Source: DRKI01 sp011051875
GTDB lineage: Bacteria > Desulfobacterota > Desulfobulbia > Desulfobulbales > Desulfobulbaceae
Assembly (NCBI GenBank): GCA_026990385.1
Contig: JALXDL010000109.1
Location: 1-64,000, forward strand
DNA length: 64,000 nt
Reading direction: 5' to 3'
Shown: positions 50,218 to 58,883 of the stretch, one piece after another
How positions within the stretch are numbered: position 1 is the stretch's first letter
Layout of the letters: every line of letters starts with the position of its first letter
Made by a program: the position numbers and the translations under genes
The notes under the pieces: model-generated
Seen by the model: only the letters and a program-made list of their open reading frames with translations
Database searches by the model: none
Told to the model about the DNA's origin: nothing

Positions 50218-51026
50218 CCTCCCTGTTCCGGAACCTGTCCCCGGTCAGCCAGAGCCTGCTGGCCACCGGCTTCACCTGGCTGGTCACCGCCCTCGGCGCG
50301 GGGCTGGTTCTTTTCTTCCCCAGGATCAACCGCCGGGTAATGGACGGTATGCTCGGCGGTGCCGCCGGCGTGATGATCGCGGCCAGTTTCTGGTCCCTGC
50401 TGGCACCGGCCATCGACATGGTGGAGGAGAGCGGCGGCATTCCGTGGCTGCCGCCTCTGGTTGGATTCCTTGGTGGCGGGTTCTTTCTCTGGGCCGTGGA
50501 CAAGGTCCTGCCCCACCTCCATCCCGGTTTCCCGGTGAGCGAGGCCGAAGGCATCAGGACAGGGTGGCAGCGCAGCATCCTCCTGGTCCTGGCCATCACA
50601 TTGCACAACATTCCGGAGGGCCTGGCCATCGGCGTGGCCTTTGGCGCCGCGGCCGCAGGCCACCATGCCGCCACCCTGGGCGGAGCCGTGGCCCTGGCAC
50701 TGGGCATCGGTATCCAGAATTTTCCCGAAGGCGCGGCCGTGTCCGTGCCCCTGCGGCGGGAAGGGATGTCCCGGCTGAAGAGTTTCTGGTACGGTCAGCT
50801 CTCCGGCGCGGTGGAACCGGTGGCCGGCCTGGTCGGAACCGTGGCGTCCCTGACCATGCGACCCCTGCTGCCCTATGCCCTTTCCTTTGCCGCCGGCGCC
50901 ATGATCTACGTGGTGGCCGAGGAACTGATCCCGGAATCCCGGGCGGAAAAACACTCGGACGTGGCCACTGTCGGCGTCATGCTGGGCTTTGCCGTCATGA
51001 TGACCCTTGACGTGGCCCTTGGCTGA
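50214..51026 (+). CDS. ZIP-family divalent metal transporter (GufA/ZupT-like)
   Basis: A 270-residue membrane protein with about eight helices. The binuclear metal motifs are ITLHNIPEGLAIGVAFG and GIQNFPEGAAVSVPL on the central helices, and the last helices have YVVAEELIPES. It imports zinc or related divalent metals. I start at ATG 50214, overlapping the regulator stop as ATGA. Its last 32 bases overlap, tail to tail, the 3' end of the hybrid kinase gene on the other strand. Confidence 0.9.
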   Translation: MTSLFRNLSPVSQSLLATGFTWLVTALGAGLVLFFPRINRRVMDGMLGGAAGVMIAASFWSLLAPAIDMVEESGGIPWLPPLVGFLGGGFFLWAVDKVLPHLHPGFPVSEAEGIRTGWQRSILLVLAITLHNIPEGLAIGVAFGAAAAGHHAATLGGAVALALGIGIQNFPEGAAVSVPLRREGMSRLKSFWYGQLSGAVEPVAGLVGTVASLTMRPLLPYALSFAAGAMIYVVAEELIPESRAEKHSDVATVGVMLGFAVMMTLDVALG

Positions 51027-53967
51027 GGGCCTCGCGCACTGCCCGGCCGAGCCGGGCAAGGGTATAGGGCTTCCGGACAAAATCCGCGGCCCCCAGGCGG
51101 TGTGCCGCCTCGATATCGCCATGCTCGGCAAAGCCGGAGACGATGATCGCCTTCTGCCCCGGAACCATGCGCAACATCCTCCTGTAGGTTTCCAGGCCGT
51201 TCATGCCCGGTCCCATGACCATGTCCAGCAGTACCAGGTCAAAGGACCGGCCATGCAGCCGGGCAAGCGCCTCCTGCCCCGAGGCCGCGGTCTCGACCCG
51301 GTAGCCCAGGCTGTCGAGCATGGCAGCGGCGATCTCACGCTGACCGGCTTCATCGTCGACCACGAGGATGGTTTCGCCCTGGCCCTGCAGATCGCCACGC
51401 TCCATGGTCTCCACGGATTCTTCTTCCTGCTCGGTAAGCGGAAAGTAGAGGATGAACTCGGTACCCTGGTCACTGCTCCTGACCGCAACCGTGCCGCCAT
51501 GGTCCTGCATGGTGTTCCAGACAATGGCCAGCCCCAGGCCGGTGCCGCTGATCCCCATGACCTTGGTGGAGTAGAAAGGCTCGAAGATCCGCTTGCGATC
51601 CTCCTCGGCAATACCCGGCCCGGTATCGGCGACACGCAGACAGACCCACCTGCCGGGCCCGGGCGCATCCTCCCCTCCGGTTTCTTCCAGGTGCCGGTTT
51701 TCAGTGACAATGGTCACGCTTCCCTTCCCGCCCATGGCCTCAAAGCTGTTCATCAGCAGGTTCAGGAGCACCTTGCGGACATGGACCGGGGAGCAGAGGA
51801 TGTTGGGCAGATCCGGGGTCGGGCGGATCCGCACCTCGATATCGGGATAGCGGGATTTCACCTTGCCATATTCCGGCGAGACGAGAAAATCCCGGACCAG
51901 GTCATTGAGCGCGACCGGTTTTTTCTCCAGGACCGCGCCTCTGGCCACGGTCAGCAGATCAGCGACCACGGCGGCGGCCCGCTCGCCCGATTCCCTGATC
52001 ACCTCCAGGGGACGCCGGAGTGGACTGTCGCCGGGCAGATCCATCAGGAGAAGATCGGGATAACTGACCACCCCGGCCAGGATGTTGTTGAGATCATGGG
52101 CCACGCCGCCGGCCATGAGGCCCAGGGCCTCCATCTTCTCCAGCCGGTGCAGCCTGGCCAGGAGGTCTTCCTTTGCCGTCATCTCCTCCTTGAGCGCCGC
52201 ATTGGCCTGCACCAGCTCCCGGGTCCGCTCCTCGACCTGGACCGCCAGCCGCTCCTTTGCTTCAAGCAGGGCCTGCTCCGCCCGGGTGCGGCGGGTAACC
52301 TCCGCCTTCAGGCGCCGGTTCCAGTACCAGAACATGGAGACTGCAAGCAGGCCCAGCAGGGAAACCATGCCGATACGCAGCCAGACGGCCCTGCTCGAGA
52401 GGCCCACGCTGTATCCGGCGGCTATCCAGCGGTTGCGTATGTCCTCGGCTTCCCGCGGTGTGATGGAGGCCAGTCCCTTGTTGAGGATACGGACCAGGAG
52501 GGGCCAGTCCTTGCGCACCGCCATGTGCAGCATCTGGCGCTGCAGGGAGACAGGGGCGGCAACACGAATACCGGTGATATTGAGCCTCCGGATCCAGTAG
52601 GTGGTGGCGGCCAGGTTCCCGATAAAGGCATCGGCCTTGTTCCTGTCCACCGACCTGATCGTCTCCTCCAGGGTATCGAAATAGATCGGCTTGATGGTGG
52701 TGTTCTCCCTGATCCAGCCGGCATGGGAACTGCCAGCCTGTACCGCCACCCTGAGGCCGTGCAGATCCCCGATCCCGGAGATGAAGGGCAGATCGGCCCG
52801 GCAGAAGATCATCCGGTAAAAGCCTGCATAGGGAGCGGTAAAGGAAAGAAACCGGGTCCGCTCGGCGGTGAAGCCGACTGCGGTCAGGACATCGATCTCC
52901 TTTTTCCTGGTCCTGGCGATCACATCCTTCCATGAGCTGTTGTCAACAACCTCCAGGTCCAGGCCCAGACGCTTATTGAGTATCCGCAGATAGTCGGATG
53001 CAAATCCGGAGTAGTTACCATTGTTGTCGACAAACTCAAAAGGGGCGAACTCGGGATCGATCCCGACCCGGATCCTCGGGTGTTCCCGGATCCATGCCTT
53101 TTCCTGCTCTGTCAGGTGGACAGCCGGTTTTCCGTGGCCGGTATCGGTCCCGGGCTCCTCCTCCTGGAGATAGGTGGCAATGATATGGCGGATCACACCA
53201 TCGGGCTGCCGGCGGCTGGCAAGGAGATAGCGGTCAATGATCTTTTTCAGATAGGGCGTCTGAACGCCACCGCGGGGAAAGGCAAATTTCAGGTAGCGGG
53301 GATTGAAGACCACGGGTGTCTGCTGAACGTCATAGAGCCTGCCGGCCCGAAGTCCATAGAGCCGGTTGACCACGCCCACATCGGCAAGGCCGTTCTGCAG
53401 GGCCAGGAAGACCTCCTGGTAGGAATCAAAGGGGATGAAGCGGCAATGGAGATTGAAACGCCACACCTGGTTGATGATACCCTCCCGGCCATTGGTATGG
53501 ATGCTGCTCCGCATGACCGCGACCTTTCTGCCCTCCAGGTCGAGCATGGAGCGGATCTCCACGCCGATCCGGCTGTAGAGCACACCCCAGTTGATGAGAA
53601 CAGGCTCATCGGAAAACTCGTACCTGCCGGACCGCTCCAGGGAATAGGCCACATCCGGCATCAGGTCGATGGTCCCGTTCTGCAGCCGTGCAAGCCCCTC
53701 CTCCCAGGTGCCCGGAACCCACTGCAGGCGCCATTTCTCGCGGCGCGCGATCTCGGCAAGGATCTCGGGAAAGATTCCCTGCGGCTCGCCGGAATCCAGA
53801 TCGAACATCTTGGGCGGGTTCTCGTAATAGCCAACCCGGACTGTCCGCAGGCCATCATCACCGGTCTTCGCGGTTCCGGCGTCCCCGGAGAGCGGCAGGA
53901 TGAGAAGAAGAGACAGCAGCGTAATGAGAAGACAGGAGAAAACAGTGAGGCGGGAGCGGCAGACCAT
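50995..53967 (-). CDS. Hybrid sensor kinase with two periplasmic solute-binding (SBP3) domains and a receiver
   Basis: A 990-residue protein. After a signal or first helix (about 8-30) come two SBP_bac_3 domains: VRVGYYENPPKMFDLDSGEPQGIFPEIL (about 42-270) and IRVGIDPEFAPFEFVDNNGNYSGFASDYLRIL (about 298-520). One membrane helix follows (IGMVSLLGLLAVSMFWYW), then a coiled coil, HisKA (GGVAHDLNNILAGVVSYPDLL), HATPase (GTGLGLAIVWNTMQDHGG) and a receiver domain with VVDDEAGQREI and the phosphorylated Asp in LVLLDMVMG. It resembles EvgS/BvgS in layout. The ligand may be an amino acid or dicarboxylate. Its neighbours give no response regulator with an output domain. Confidence 0.92.
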   Translation of the reverse strand: MVCRSRLTVFSCLLITLLSLLLILPLSGDAGTAKTGDDGLRTVRVGYYENPPKMFDLDSGEPQGIFPEILAEIARREKWRLQWVPGTWEEGLARLQNGTIDLMPDVAYSLERSGRYEFSDEPVLINWGVLYSRIGVEIRSMLDLEGRKVAVMRSSIHTNGREGIINQVWRFNLHCRFIPFDSYQEVFLALQNGLADVGVVNRLYGLRAGRLYDVQQTPVVFNPRYLKFAFPRGGVQTPYLKKIIDRYLLASRRQPDGVIRHIIATYLQEEEPGTDTGHGKPAVHLTEQEKAWIREHPRIRVGIDPEFAPFEFVDNNGNYSGFASDYLRILNKRLGLDLEVVDNSSWKDVIARTRKKEIDVLTAVGFTAERTRFLSFTAPYAGFYRMIFCRADLPFISGIGDLHGLRVAVQAGSSHAGWIRENTTIKPIYFDTLEETIRSVDRNKADAFIGNLAATTYWIRRLNITGIRVAAPVSLQRQMLHMAVRKDWPLLVRILNKGLASITPREAEDIRNRWIAAGYSVGLSSRAVWLRIGMVSLLGLLAVSMFWYWNRRLKAEVTRRTRAEQALLEAKERLAVQVEERTRELVQANAALKEEMTAKEDLLARLHRLEKMEALGLMAGGVAHDLNNILAGVVSYPDLLLMDLPGDSPLRRPLEVIRESGERAAAVVADLLTVARGAVLEKKPVALNDLVRDFLVSPEYGKVKSRYPDIEVRIRPTPDLPNILCSPVHVRKVLLNLLMNSFEAMGGKGSVTIVTENRHLEETGGEDAPGPGRWVCLRVADTGPGIAEEDRKRIFEPFYSTKVMGISGTGLGLAIVWNTMQDHGGTVAVRSSDQGTEFILYFPLTEQEEESVETMERGDLQGQGETILVVDDEAGQREIAAAMLDSLGYRVETAASGQEALARLHGRSFDLVLLDMVMGPGMNGLETYRRMLRMVPGQKAIIVSGFAEHGDIEAAHRLGAADFVRKPYTLARLGRAVREALSQGPRQGSS

Positions 53968-54120
53968 AGCAGATCGTATTCATCGGCCGGGTACACTTCT
54001 GGCCATGGAAGGGGATCCGGCACCACTTCTGACGGTACTGCCGGGACAATGTATCCTCTTCTTATACCTGATTTCTGCAGCAATTGGCAAGGTTGCCGAA
54101 CATACCCGAGGTGATGGCAC

Positions 54121-54217
54121 CCCGGTAAACGGTTACCGGGCACGCAGGTGCGGGTTGCAGCGGTGATGCCGTGGTACTCCATGGTTCCGCTCTCCGCCCG
54201 GTCCCGTGATGGACCGG
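54121..54217. repeat. Two hairpins between dctM and the hybrid kinase
   Basis: CCGGTCC/GGACCGG (54198-54204, 54211-54217) begins immediately after the dctM stop and may end that transcript. CCCGGTAA/TTACCGGG (54121-54128, 54133-54140) is a perfect 8-bp stem with a 4-base loop lying in the kinase promoter region. Neither has a T-run. The rest of the 251-base gap is unassigned. Confidence 0.4.
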
Positions 54218-54218
54218 A

Positions 54219-55616
54219 TCAGTAGCCGTGCAGCTTGTCGAGCAGCTCGGGCAGGAACAGGGAGACCTGGGGCACATAGGTGATGATGACAAGGAAGAGC
54301 AGGAGCAGCAGGAGCCAGGGCACCGCGGCCCGGATAACCCAGCCGATGCTATGACCGGTGATGCCTGCGGTGACAAAGAGGTTGAGGCCAACGGGCGGCG
54401 TCAGCATCCCGATCTCCATGTTGACCACCATGATGATACCCAGGTGTATGGGGTCAATGCCCAGGCGCATGGCAATGGGAAAGAGGATCGGTGCCATGAT
54501 CAGGAGGATGGCCGACGGCTCCATGAAATTGCCTGCGGCCAGGAGCAGCAGGTTGACCACCACAAGGAACATCCAGGGCGAAAGGCCCAGGCCCACGATC
54601 AGCTCGGCCAGGTGGTGCGGAATCCGCTCCGTGGTCAGGACATGGGCAAAGAGCATGGCATTGGCGATGATGAAAAGCAGCATGATACTGACCTTGGCCG
54701 CATCCAGCACCACCTTGTTGACCTCGGGATCGGTGATGGAACGCGGCAGGGCCAGGGTCATGGCGGCCAGGTTGCGTATCGCGGCCGCGGCCGCGCCCTC
54801 ACCCTCCCTGCGCCACGGCACATCCTTCAGCGGGCCCATGTCCCGGTAGCCGAACACGGCAATGGCGTAGGCATAGACCGCTGACACCGCGGCCGCCTCG
54901 GTGGGGCTGGCGATGCCGCCGTAGATCGAACCCAGGACGATGACGATCAGCATGAGGCCGCCAAAGGCGGAGAGCCCGGAGCTGAGCATCTCGCCAAATC
55001 CCTGCCAGGGCTGGGTGGGCAACCGCCTGGACCGGGCGACGATGTAGATGGCCACCATCAGGATCAGGCCCATGAGCAGGCCGGGGATGAAGCCGGCCAT
55101 GAACATGCGGGCGGCCGAGACCTCGGTGGCCGCGGCATAGACCAGCATGACGATGGAGGGCGGAATCAGGATACCCAGGGTGCCGGCATTGGTGATGACG
55201 CCGGCGGCAAAGCTCTCGGGATATCCCGCCTTGACCATGCCGGCGATGACGATGGTGCCGATAGCGGCCACCGTAGCCGGGGAGGATCCCGAGACAGCGG
55301 CAAAAATCATGCACGCCATGACCGAGGCCATGGCCAGGCCGCCGCGGACATGGCCCACCAGGCTCATGGCGAACCGGATGATCCGCCTGGCCACGCCGCC
55401 GGTGGAGAGAAAGGCCGACGAGAGAATGAAGAAGGGAATGGCCAGCAGGGTATAATGCTCCGAGAGCGATTCGAAGAGCTTGAGCGCAATGGACGCCAGG
55501 GAATCGTTGGAGAAAAAGAGGATGGTCGCGATACTGGACAGTCCCAGCGCCAGGGCAATGGGCATGCCGAGCAGCATGCAGACCAGCAGGATCAGGAACA
55601 GTGCGGCCGTGGTCAT
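54219..55616 (-). CDS. dctM: TRAP transporter large permease (DctM family)
   Basis: A 465-residue membrane protein with about 12-13 helices. Typical blocks are LGMPIALALGLSS, AIPFFILSSAFLSTGGVARRIIRFA, GSSPATVAAIGTI, GILIPPSIVMLVYAAATEVSAARMFMAGFIPGL, and the end LITPPVGLN-like MLTPPVGLNLFVTAGI. It carries the substrate with sodium across the inner membrane. A roughly 40-residue extra segment (DVPWRREGEGAAAAAIRNLAAMTLALPRSITDPEV) sits in one loop. The start ATG 55616 overlaps the dctQ stop. Confidence 0.94.
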   Translation of the reverse strand: MTTAALFLILLVCMLLGMPIALALGLSSIATILFFSNDSLASIALKLFESLSEHYTLLAIPFFILSSAFLSTGGVARRIIRFAMSLVGHVRGGLAMASVMACMIFAAVSGSSPATVAAIGTIVIAGMVKAGYPESFAAGVITNAGTLGILIPPSIVMLVYAAATEVSAARMFMAGFIPGLLMGLILMVAIYIVARSRRLPTQPWQGFGEMLSSGLSAFGGLMLIVIVLGSIYGGIASPTEAAAVSAVYAYAIAVFGYRDMGPLKDVPWRREGEGAAAAAIRNLAAMTLALPRSITDPEVNKVVLDAAKVSIMLLFIIANAMLFAHVLTTERIPHHLAELIVGLGLSPWMFLVVVNLLLLAAGNFMEPSAILLIMAPILFPIAMRLGIDPIHLGIIMVVNMEIGMLTPPVGLNLFVTAGITGHSIGWVIRAAVPWLLLLLLFLVIITYVPQVSLFLPELLDKLHGY

Positions 55617-56158
55617 GATCGGGCCTCCCCGCCGGACAGATCTTTCACGATCTCCATGGAATCCCTTGCCTCGTCGGCATGGCGGAATCCGTCGGCCCGA
55701 TCGATGATGATCTCCCACAGCAGGATCAGCAGACGGATGGAGAGAAAGGTGAAGCCGACGATCAGCATGGAATGGGCGATCCAGGCCGGAATGGGCAGAT
55801 CCTCCAGCTCGATGCCGATCCGCTTCACCTTGCCGAGGTAGATCCAGGAGCCGTACAGGACCAGGCCGCAGTAGACCAATCCGAGCAGGACACCGAGGCC
55901 GGAGAGAATCCGGCGGCCGGTCCGGGGAAAGAGCTTGACAAAGGCGTCAACACCAATATGCGAGCCGGCCTTGATGCCATAGGATGCTCCGAAGAGCACG
56001 AACCAGGCCGACATGTGCAGGGTCAGTTCCTGGGTCCACATGAAACCGGAGTTGAAACCGAACCGCATGATGACATCGACAAAGACCAGCAGGGTGGTCA
56101 GGACCAGGAGCAGGCAGATGACGGCCTCTTCGGTCCGGTTCAGGATACGCAGCAACAT
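55613..56158 (-). CDS. dctQ: TRAP transporter small permease (DctQ family)
   Basis: A 181-residue, four-helix membrane protein: TEEAVICLLLVLTTLLVFVDVIMRFGFN, WTQELTLHMSAWFVLFGASYGIKAGSHIGVDAF, then two further helices. It packs against DctM. It follows dctP after a strong hairpin and is coupled to dctM. Confidence 0.93.
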   Translation of the reverse strand: MLLRILNRTEEAVICLLLVLTTLLVFVDVIMRFGFNSGFMWTQELTLHMSAWFVLFGASYGIKAGSHIGVDAFVKLFPRTGRRILSGLGVLLGLVYCGLVLYGSWIYLGKVKRIGIELEDLPIPAWIAHSMLIVGFTFLSIRLLILLWEIIIDRADGFRHADEARDSMEIVKDLSGGEARS

Positions 56159-56217
56159 AGAGAGTCCTCGTGCTGAAACGGATCAGGGGAACGAACCGGG
56201 CTCCGTCCCCCCGTATT

Positions 56218-56244
56218 GCCGGCCGGCTCCCCGCGCCGGCCGGC
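56218..56244 (-). terminator. Strong GC hairpin between dctP and dctQ
   Basis: GCCGGCCGGC occurs at 56218-56227 and again at 56235-56244. Being self-complementary, the two copies form a 10-bp all-GC stem with a 7-base loop in the 94-base gap. There is no T-run, so it probably reduces read-through or protects the 3' end of a dctP-only transcript, giving more binding protein than permease. Confidence 0.55.
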
Positions 56245-56252
56245 GGAATCCA

Positions 56253-57254
56253 TTATTTTCCGGCCTGGTTGGCGCCATAGGCGGCATCGATCAGGTCCTT
56301 GCCGATCTGGCCCTCGAACTGCTTCCAGACAGGCTTCATCACCTCCACCCACTGGGCACGCTCGGCCGGGGTCAGTTCGATGATCTCGCACCGCCTGGAA
56401 TCGATGATCTTCTGTTTGTCACTCCTGGCCTTGTCCGCGGCGACCTGGTTGCCAAAGACAATGGCCTCGTCCAGCGCGCCCTTGATCCCGGTGCGGATAT
56501 CGTCGGGCAGACCGTTCCAGAACTCGGCCGAGGTCACGACCATGTAGTCGAGCAGGCCGTGATTGGACTCGGTGATATAGGGCTGCACCTCGTAGAACTT
56601 CTTGGAATAGATGTTGGACCAGGTGTTTTCCTGGCCGTCGATGGCCCGGGTCTGGAGCAGGGTGAAGACCTCGGAGAAGGGTTTCTTGAGCGGCGTGGCG
56701 CCCAGGGCCTTGAACTGGGCTGCCAGTACATCCGAAGACATGATGCGGAACTTGAGCCCCCTGGCGTCGGCGGGAACGCGCAGCGGCTTGCTGGCCGAGA
56801 GCTGTTTCAGGCCATTGTGCAGGTAGCCCAGGCCGACGAGTCCCTTCCTGCTGATGGACTGCAGCAGCTTCTGCCCCTGGGGACCATGCTGGAACCGGTC
56901 CACGGCCTCCATGTTCTCAAACAGAAACGGCAGGTCGTAGAGCTGCAGTTTCTTGGTATAACGGCTGAACTTGGACAGGCTGGGCGCGGCCATCTGGACA
57001 TCGCCCAGCAGCATGGCCTCCAGGACCTTGTTGTCGCCAAAGAGCTGGGAATTGGGATAGACCTCGACCAGGACCTTGCCGCCAAGCCGCTCCTTGACCA
57101 GGTCACGGAACTTGTTGGCCATCTGTCCCTTGGGAGTGTTCTCGGCAACGACGTGGGAGAACTTGATGACAATGGGACCGGCCAGGGCCGGTCCGGCGAT
57201 CAACATGACCGACAGGCCAAGGATCGCCAGGGCGGTGGTGAGCTTTCCAGACAT
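56253..57254 (-). CDS. dctP: TRAP transporter periplasmic C4-dicarboxylate-binding protein (DctP)
   Basis: A 333-residue protein with a signal peptide ending ALAG (about 25). It has the DctP pattern: IVIKFSHVVAENTPKGQMANKFRDLVKERLGGKV, EVYPNSQLFGDNKVLEAMLLGDVQMAAPS, the conserved arginine region GLKFRIMSSDVLAAQFKALGATP, and ENTWSNIYSKKFYEVQPYITESNHG. It captures malate, fumarate, succinate or a similar acid. GGAGG lies 4-5 bases before ATG 57254. It is the first gene of the dctPQM unit and is controlled by the sigma-54 promoter upstream. Confidence 0.94.
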   Translation of the reverse strand: MSGKLTTALAILGLSVMLIAGPALAGPIVIKFSHVVAENTPKGQMANKFRDLVKERLGGKVLVEVYPNSQLFGDNKVLEAMLLGDVQMAAPSLSKFSRYTKKLQLYDLPFLFENMEAVDRFQHGPQGQKLLQSISRKGLVGLGYLHNGLKQLSASKPLRVPADARGLKFRIMSSDVLAAQFKALGATPLKKPFSEVFTLLQTRAIDGQENTWSNIYSKKFYEVQPYITESNHGLLDYMVVTSAEFWNGLPDDIRTGIKGALDEAIVFGNQVAADKARSDKQKIIDSRRCEIIELTPAERAQWVEVMKPVWKQFEGQIGKDLIDAAYGANQAGK

Positions 57255-57346
57255 GGTTCCTCCATCGATAAAAAAATAAATAGGACGTGCAGGCAGGCCA
57301 TCCATCCGGAATGATCTGCCCCTGACATGGGGTGCTGTCCTTTTTC

Positions 57347-57362
57347 TGCAATTCAGGGACCA
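57347..57362 (-). promoter_or_regulatory. Candidate sigma-54 (-24/-12) promoter of dctPQM
   Basis: On the minus strand TGGTCCCTGAATTGCA keeps the GG and GC doublets with exactly 10 bases between them, plus the TTGCA of the -12 element; the -24 element is TGGTCC instead of TGGCAC. The start site would be about 80 bases before the dctP ATG. A DctD-type activator gene immediately upstream supports it. Confidence 0.65.
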
Positions 57363-57439
57363 GGCCAGGAAGGAAGGAGATAACAACGGGAAAACGGTAG
57401 AATAAAAAAATACTCTGCAACAGGCGGCCGGGCAGATCG

Positions 57440-57491
57440 GCGGATTTCCACCCATCCGCTCTTGCCAATGGCGGGATTTCCACCCATCGGC
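57440..57491 (-). promoter_or_regulatory. Paired upstream activator sites, probably for DctD
   Basis: The 15-mer GGATTTCCACCCATC occurs at 57442-57456 and 57474-57488, exactly 32 bp apart (about three helical turns). The first copy is flanked as GCGGAT...ATCCGC, an inverted repeat; the second has GCGGGAT...ATCGGC. They lie 80-140 bp upstream of the -24/-12 promoter and just beyond the dctD stop. The half GCGGATTTCC resembles rhizobial DctD sites as I recall them. Confidence 0.65.
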
Positions 57492-57530
57492 CAGGACCCC
57501 TGTCCGTGGCATCGGCTGGACCGGCGGGCC

Positions 57531-58883
57531 TTACTTGTAGTTGTTCTTGTCCAGGCCGTACTTGCGCATCTTGTCGTACAGGGTCTTGCGCGGCACCGAG
57601 AGCGCCTTCATAACCCCCTTGATGCTGCCGCCGCTGGCGGCCAGGGCCTGTTCGATGAGCGCACGCTCAAAGGATTCGACCTGCTGGGGCAGGCTGCCGG
57701 TCCCGCCGCTTCCGCTGCCGGAGAGCAATCGTTCCAGGGACCAGTCATGCTGATGGCCGAGCAGGACGTAGCGTTCGGCCAGGTTGCGCAGCTCCCGCAC
57801 ATTACCCGGCCAGTCGCAGGCCATGAGCAGGTTCATCTGCCGGCTGTCGGGCAGGGGCACCTCCCGTTGGAAGCGGTGGCCGGCAACGAGCAGGAAATGA
57901 TGAAACAGCAGCGGGATATCCTCCCTCCTCGCGCGCAGGGGCGGAATCTCCAGGCAGACCACGTTGAGGCGGTAGTAGAGATCTTCGCGAAATTGGCCCC
58001 GGTCCACGGCCTCCCGCAGGTCGATCTTGGTGGCGGCCACCACCCGCAGGTCCACCGGCACGGGACGGTTGGAACCCAGCCGTTCCACGGTCCGTTCCTG
58101 CAGGATCCGCAGCAGGTGAACCTGCACCTGCAGGGGCATGCTTTCGATCTCGTCAAGGAGCAGGGTGCCGCCGCTGGCGTACTCGAACTTGCCCATGCGC
58201 GGTTGCCTGGCATCGGTGAAGGCACCCGCCTCGTGGCCGAAGAGTTCGCTCTCGATGAGGGAGGCGGCTACGGCCCCGCAGTTGATTGCAACGAAGTTGC
58301 GCGTCCGCCGCCGGCTGTGTTCGTGCAGCGAGCGCGCCACCAGCTCCTTGCCGGTGCCGGTCTCCCCCATCACCAGCACATCGGCACCGGTATCGGCGAT
58401 ATGGGCGATGGTGGCCCGCAGCCGCTGCATGGCCGGGGTCCGTCCGATGATGCGCGGTCCGGGCGCGCTGTGGGCCTCGAGCTCGGTGCGCAGGCTCCTG
58501 TTCTCCAGGGTCAGGGCCCGCTTCTCCAGGGCCCGCTGCACGGTCTTGACCAGCCGTTCGGCGGAATAGGGCTTTTCGATGAAGTCATAGGCCCCGTCCC
58601 GCATGGCCTGCACCGCGGTGGAGACATCGCCATGGCCGGTGATCATGATCACTGGCAGGTCGGCATCGATCCCGCGGATGCGGCGCAACAGCTCCAGCCC
58701 ATCCAAACCGGGCAGCCGGATGTCGCTGACCACCACGCCCGGCCATTCCATGTCCACCACCTCGATGGCGGATTCCGCCCGGTCAAGACAGGTGACCTCC
58801 AGGCCGGCCAGCTCCAGTGTCTGGCGATTGGCCTGGCGGATGTGTTTTTCGTCATCAATGAACAGAACCCTGCCGCCGGCCAT
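57531..58883 (-). CDS. dctD: C4-dicarboxylate response regulator DctD (sigma-54 activator)
   Basis: A 450-residue NtrC-family protein. It has a receiver with Asp54 in VVSDIRLPG, an AAA+ domain with GETGTGKE (about 173-180) and a Walker B in GGTLLLDEIESM, and a C-terminal Fis-type HTH (IEQALAASGGSIKGVMKALSVPRKTLYDKMRKYGL). The sigma-54 contact loop reads GAFTDA (220-225) instead of GAFTGA. ATG 58883 overlaps the dctB stop; a GTG one codon earlier is possible. It should activate dctPQM from the sites at 57440-57491. Confidence 0.93.
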   Translation of the reverse strand: MAGGRVLFIDDEKHIRQANRQTLELAGLEVTCLDRAESAIEVVDMEWPGVVVSDIRLPGLDGLELLRRIRGIDADLPVIMITGHGDVSTAVQAMRDGAYDFIEKPYSAERLVKTVQRALEKRALTLENRSLRTELEAHSAPGPRIIGRTPAMQRLRATIAHIADTGADVLVMGETGTGKELVARSLHEHSRRRTRNFVAINCGAVAASLIESELFGHEAGAFTDARQPRMGKFEYASGGTLLLDEIESMPLQVQVHLLRILQERTVERLGSNRPVPVDLRVVAATKIDLREAVDRGQFREDLYYRLNVVCLEIPPLRARREDIPLLFHHFLLVAGHRFQREVPLPDSRQMNLLMACDWPGNVRELRNLAERYVLLGHQHDWSLERLLSGSGSGGTGSLPQQVESFERALIEQALAASGGSIKGVMKALSVPRKTLYDKMRKYGLDKNNYK

